The notes beneath the pieces were generated by a model. That model saw only the letters and a program-made list of their open reading frames with translations, did no database searches and had not been told where the DNA came from. Below are positions 60,409-64,000 of a stretch of 64,000 bases of DNA, piece after piece (the first letter of the stretch is position 1; each line of letters begins with the position of its first letter). This DNA comes from Geosiphon pyriformis (lineage: Eukaryota; Glomeromycota; Glomeromycetes; Archaeosporales; Geosiphonaceae): the NCBI GenBank assembly GCA_016748015.1, contig JAAOMT010000258.1:159008-223007 (forward strand), read 5' to 3'. The translations under genes were made by a program, and so were the position numbers.

Positions 60409-60632
60409 ATAATGCAAGGTGGACTAAAAACAGCAGACTAAATGTGTTGTCTCCGAACACAACTTTGGCAACAAAGTGGCCGGAGGATTGTGAACAAATT
60501 TGGCGCGTTTTTTCAATCGAATACTTAACCAATTTAGATGTTGCAACCAATACATTGCATCAATTGGCTTTTGAAGAGAATTTTGTCAAATTAGCAACTT
60601 TTATGCTGCGCATAAAATTTTTTGATCTTTAG
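60409..60632 (+). pseudogene. Exon-like fragment, end of an unidentified gene
   Basis: After a good acceptor (ACTTTCAG) the plus strand is open: NARWTKNSRLNVLSPNTTLA, TKWPEDCEQIWRVFSIEYL, then TNLDVATNTLHQLAFEEN, ending TAA-type stop after MLRIKFFDL. Codon use is gene-like. No ATG, and the preceding segment does not join in frame; hence the 3' exon of a gene with undetected 5' exons, or a relic. Not identified. Confidence 0.4.
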
Positions 60633-60639
60633 AGCCCTC

Positions 60640-62059
60640 CGTATTTTTTCAATGGAAGAATTTATCAATTCAACGGGCGTGAGGTTTCTACATGCTTAAT
60701 CTTTATAATTAAAATATCGGAAATTTTATTTTTGGCTGTTCTAAAGTTCAGGGGTTCTTAATAGTATAAAAAATTTTGGCTGGCGGTTTGAAATTGGAAG
60801 TTTTTGAAAATGTTAAAAGTAAAATTAGGAGTTTTACTAATTAAATCAAAATTGAATATGTAATCAAAATTTCCAGATCTTTGGAATTTGAAAGTAAGAA
60901 TAAAAAGTTGTGCTTATACACTGAAATTTTTCAATTATAAATTATAAACAATTAAGCATGAAATTTTTTTAATAAATACGCTTTTTATTAAAAATTTAAG
61001 GTAAATATAAAAAATAGTATTATAGTATATAATATATGTAATATGATTTAAAAAAATTTTAAATTTTAAATTATAAATTTCTTTTTTTAATAACTATTGT
61101 TATAAATATGTTAATATTAATAAAATGATATTATAACATTAAAAAACTTTTATATATACATAATTTGTATTGAAAATCTTAACCTTCAAAAAAAGGTTCC
61201 AATTGCTTCATAAAAGAAACAACAATTTGAATTGTTTTATTTTATTTTATGTTATTTTATTTTGTATACATAGTGTGTAATCCAACCATCAACAACGCAA
61301 TTTTCGTGGATCGCTCAACAAGTTACACGTGATCAGCTATCTGTTTAATATATTTATGATTATTAAATTAAAAACATAATTAATTAATAATGTTGATTAA
61401 TAATCCAATTATTATTTACATAACAATAGGAAGTATTATGTAATATATGTAACCAACTATCTAAACTTATATCAAAATTATCTTGAATTAAGTATTTCAA
61501 AATTTTATATTTTAATTTTTTTATTAAAACTTTCTTATCTCAAAAAAAGCCATTTAACTAAACTTTATTAATTTTAATAATATTACTTTGCAGTTTACTT
61601 GATTAAATAATTTAATATAATTTTTTTTATCAAATTTAATATTACTTATTAGTATACTTTTAAACTTGGCTATTTTATTGAAAAATAATTTTATATATTA
61701 CTAAAGCAAACATAATTTTTTTAAGTATTTAGTTGAAATTTAATTACAATAAAATAAAACACAATGAATTAAAAAATAACTTAGAAATAATTATAATTGT
61801 AATTTAAACAAATTAAATTTTTTCAAAAATAATTTTTGTTTATAAATTATTTATTAATATATGTATATAATTTTTTAAACAGATCTTATTTGTATATTAA
61901 AAAATATATCTTTAATGTTTTTTGTTAAAGTTATTTTTTAAAAAATTGTAACTAATTTAAATTAAATAAAAATAAAAAATAATTAAAATAATTAAAAATA
62001 AATTTAAGATAAATTAATTATTATTTTTTATTAAAGTTTTAATAAGTATGATCTAATTA
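60640..62059. other. AT-rich intergenic DNA
   Basis: No gene, RNA or repeat border recognised. TTTTA runs occur near 61,235-61,260. It separates the host-gene island from transposon sequence on the right. Confidence 0.5.
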
Positions 62060-64000
62060 CTATTTAAAAATTAGGAACAAATTAAGTATTCCAGAACTAA
62101 ATATGATTCATGTACTTTCTATATATAATCAGCTATTCAAGTCAGTTTAAACTATACTATATTGATATATTAAAAAAAACTTATCTAGAAATAACATTTT
62201 TTGAATAACATCAAACAAAGTAATGCTACAAAGAACCAATTCAACCAGTTATTTAGCCATCTTTAAGGAATCAGTTTTAATACTAATAGACTTATGTTTC
62301 TAAAGAGACATCAAATTAGAAAATGTTATATCATTTAGGCTAATTAAACATTCTAAATTACTAAACATATTAACATTTTCTATACAATACTTTTTTTTTA
62401 AAAAAGCACTTTTTTCTTCAACTTAGCAACAACTTTGCTAAAAAAATCCATATGCACTAAAATCTTATTGATCTTAAAACTAAGTGAGTTACTAAAAACC
62501 AAATCTTCATTAATAAATTGTTTAAATACTTTGACCAAAGAACCAATTAGTTTAACAATAAACTTAACTAAAACAGAAAGCTTGGCCAAATTAAACTTAA
62601 AAGAAACCAACTGAAAGATTACTAAAAAATTACCAACAGCCACAGAAGGAGAAGTAGAAGCAACCAAAAAAAGAAATTCAGAAGAGTTTGAAAAAGCAGA
62701 GACTTTAGCATAAGAAGTTCCATTTACAATATAAGATTTAAACATCTTAAAAATCTTGAAAGAGAAAAGTGAAAAAACTTTACAGTCTACAGCCAAATGG
62801 CCCAAATTTTAACACCTAAAACAGCATTAACATCTAAAAGTTTTTCACCAAATATGGCACTTTTTCAATGTACTAGTCTTAACTACAGCAGAATTTAAAT
62901 CAACTTAAGACTAAAGCAAACCAGAAACAACAACCAGAATTAGAAAAATGAGAAATGAAACAAGTTTGGCTACCAACTTAAAAAACCATATTACTGATTT
63001 CAAAAGTAGTACAGCCAGAAAAAAAATTGACCAACTTGGCCTTAAAACTATTATAAAACAAAATTGTTTCTCTCTGATTTATAAGGAGAAAGATCCATAT
63101 ACTATCTTTGTTTACCAAAATTAACCAGTAATTGAGAACAGAAGCAGTAGTATCTAAATCCTTAAAGTACACAACTATATATTGCCAAACACTAGCAGAC
63201 TTTAGCATAACACAAAACATCTTACCAAAAACACCAAAAGCTGACTTAATGTCAACAGCAAACACATCTAAAAGCATATCATGTAGTATAACAGCAGCAA
63301 AAAAAAAATCAGACTCAGAAACCACCAAAGACTTGGCAATTTTAAGAGTAACAAGACAAATAAAACTTGTAAGCTCAACCAAAAAAACAGCATCTAAAGA
63401 ACTCTGAAAAGCAAATTCTATATAAAAAAGTTTTATATTATCTTTTAATACCAACTTTGCACTCAAGAAATTATGTATAGACTGAAAAACAGCCTTAATA
63501 TAAGCCAATTTGATTTTGAAAGTAGTACCAGATACCAGAATAAAAACCATCTACCCAGTAAACTTTTAACAACTAGCAATGGTCTCTTAAGCATTATTAA
63601 TAGCAGTACTAAAAACCAAAAAAAAAGATAAATCAGTTTTTATTTGGTTAGCCCAATTCTTAAGAACAGATAATATTACAGGAAATAGTTATTTTGTTTC
63701 TAAAACCAGTAATGATCTGTTGGAAAACACCATATTTGGCAACACAACCAGTGATTAATTTTGGCCCATCTTAGATGATATGCCAGATAATGTTATAGAG
63801 ATTTCATCTAAGATTTCATTGGGAACCACAAAGTAATTTGGTATAATAATAGCAAAGATATATAACTGTCTCCACTTTTTTAAACTTTTGGTCTTTTTGA
63901 CTATTTTTTTTAAAAAAGTAATACTGGCAGCACTAGGTGTTGAAGTTATAAAAGAGAAAACCAACTTGTTTACTAATCTATTATTAAAAACTTTTGGGCT
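62060..64000 (-). mobile_element. LINE-related element (LINE D) with ORF1 directly joined to the 3' UTR
   Basis: The 3' UTR at 62,090-62,165 resembles those of LINEs A-C (TGATTCATGTACTTTCTATA versus LINE B CGAATCATGCACTTTCTACA). ORF1 coding follows immediately upstream, with no endonuclease or RT between. The element continues beyond the right edge. Confidence 0.6.
62180..63964 (-). pseudogene. LINE ORF1 protein (CCHC zinc-finger, RRM-like), decayed
   Basis: N-terminal block 63,964-63,755 (TPSAASITFLKKIVKKTKS, PNEILDEISITLSG, ending KMGQN and a stop). The central block 63,550-62,978 has VSGTTFKIKLAYIKAVFQS, LVELTSFICLVTLKIAKSL and SVWQYIVVYFKDLD, RRM-like. The next zinc region reads KKCHIWW then CFRC, a stop, NLGHLAVDC (C-x2-C-x4-H-x4-C, about 62,785-62,825). 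The C-terminal block 62,805-62,398 follows with LVKFIVKLIGSLVKVFKQFI. One frame change lies near 62,850-62,970. I recognise the family from mycorrhizal fungi. Presumed RNA-binding; non-functional here. Confidence 0.75.

Noticed and set aside
1-64000. tRNA, rRNA or other RNA genes
   Set aside because: None could be recognised by eye; a tRNAscan/Infernal run would be needed to exclude them.

Overview
The window looks like nuclear DNA of an arbuscular-mycorrhizal fungus (Glomeromycotina, Rhizophagus/Gigaspora-like). The basis is (i) very AT-rich DNA, (ii) a fused ORF1-endonuclease-RT-RNase H LINE family that I recognise from such genomes, (iii) Ty3/gypsy elements carrying a dUTPase domain, also familiar from them, and (iv) one gene with short GT-AG introns. 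The species assignment is inference from memory of protein families; no database was searched.

Almost the whole window (1-53,300 and 60,650-64,000) is layered transposable elements in different states of decay. From the left: the 3' end of a decayed family-1 gypsy element with its 3' LTR (1-2,030); decayed gypsy gag remnants (2,031-6,113); a truncated family-1 copy starting with its 5' LTR (6,114-10,390); further gag remnants interrupted by a complete Tc1-like DNA transposon with TIRs and TA duplication (12,942-14,295); a family-3 LTR (14,487-15,119); then a long LINE on the minus strand (15,125 to about 33,600) split by an 11.7-kb family-1 gypsy element (21,458-33,157). That element is itself interrupted by a family-2 solo LTR (27,358-28,288) and a 5'-truncated LINE (23,085-23,990). 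Rightwards come another family-3 LTR, a family-1 LTR, degraded LINEs, a small solo LTR (38,045-38,718), a complete 10-kb family-2 gypsy element on the plus strand (40,761-50,805), LINE ORF1 remnants, and AT-rich DNA. The right edge holds a LINE ORF1-only copy (62,060-64,000).

The island 53,400-60,640 differs in base composition and holds host genes: a plus-strand pseudogene (53,440-54,680); a 412-residue coiled-coil/Ser-Pro-Thr-rich protein (54,683-55,921, minus); weaker small ORFs; a three-exon gene for a 255-residue PPxY-containing, probably tail-anchored protein (58,450-59,499, plus); a convergent 76-residue ORF; and an exon-like fragment near 60,409-60,632.

The most interesting points are: an accessory ORF between integrase and the 3' LTR of family 1, kept in frame in two copies and running through the polypurine tract into the LTR; a dUTPase domain plus a CxxC zinc-ribbon-like region between protease and RT in both gypsy families; inactivation of nearly every catalytic motif by C-to-T/G-to-A transitions (RIP-like); and a nesting order readable to the base from 4-bp target duplications and an empty site.
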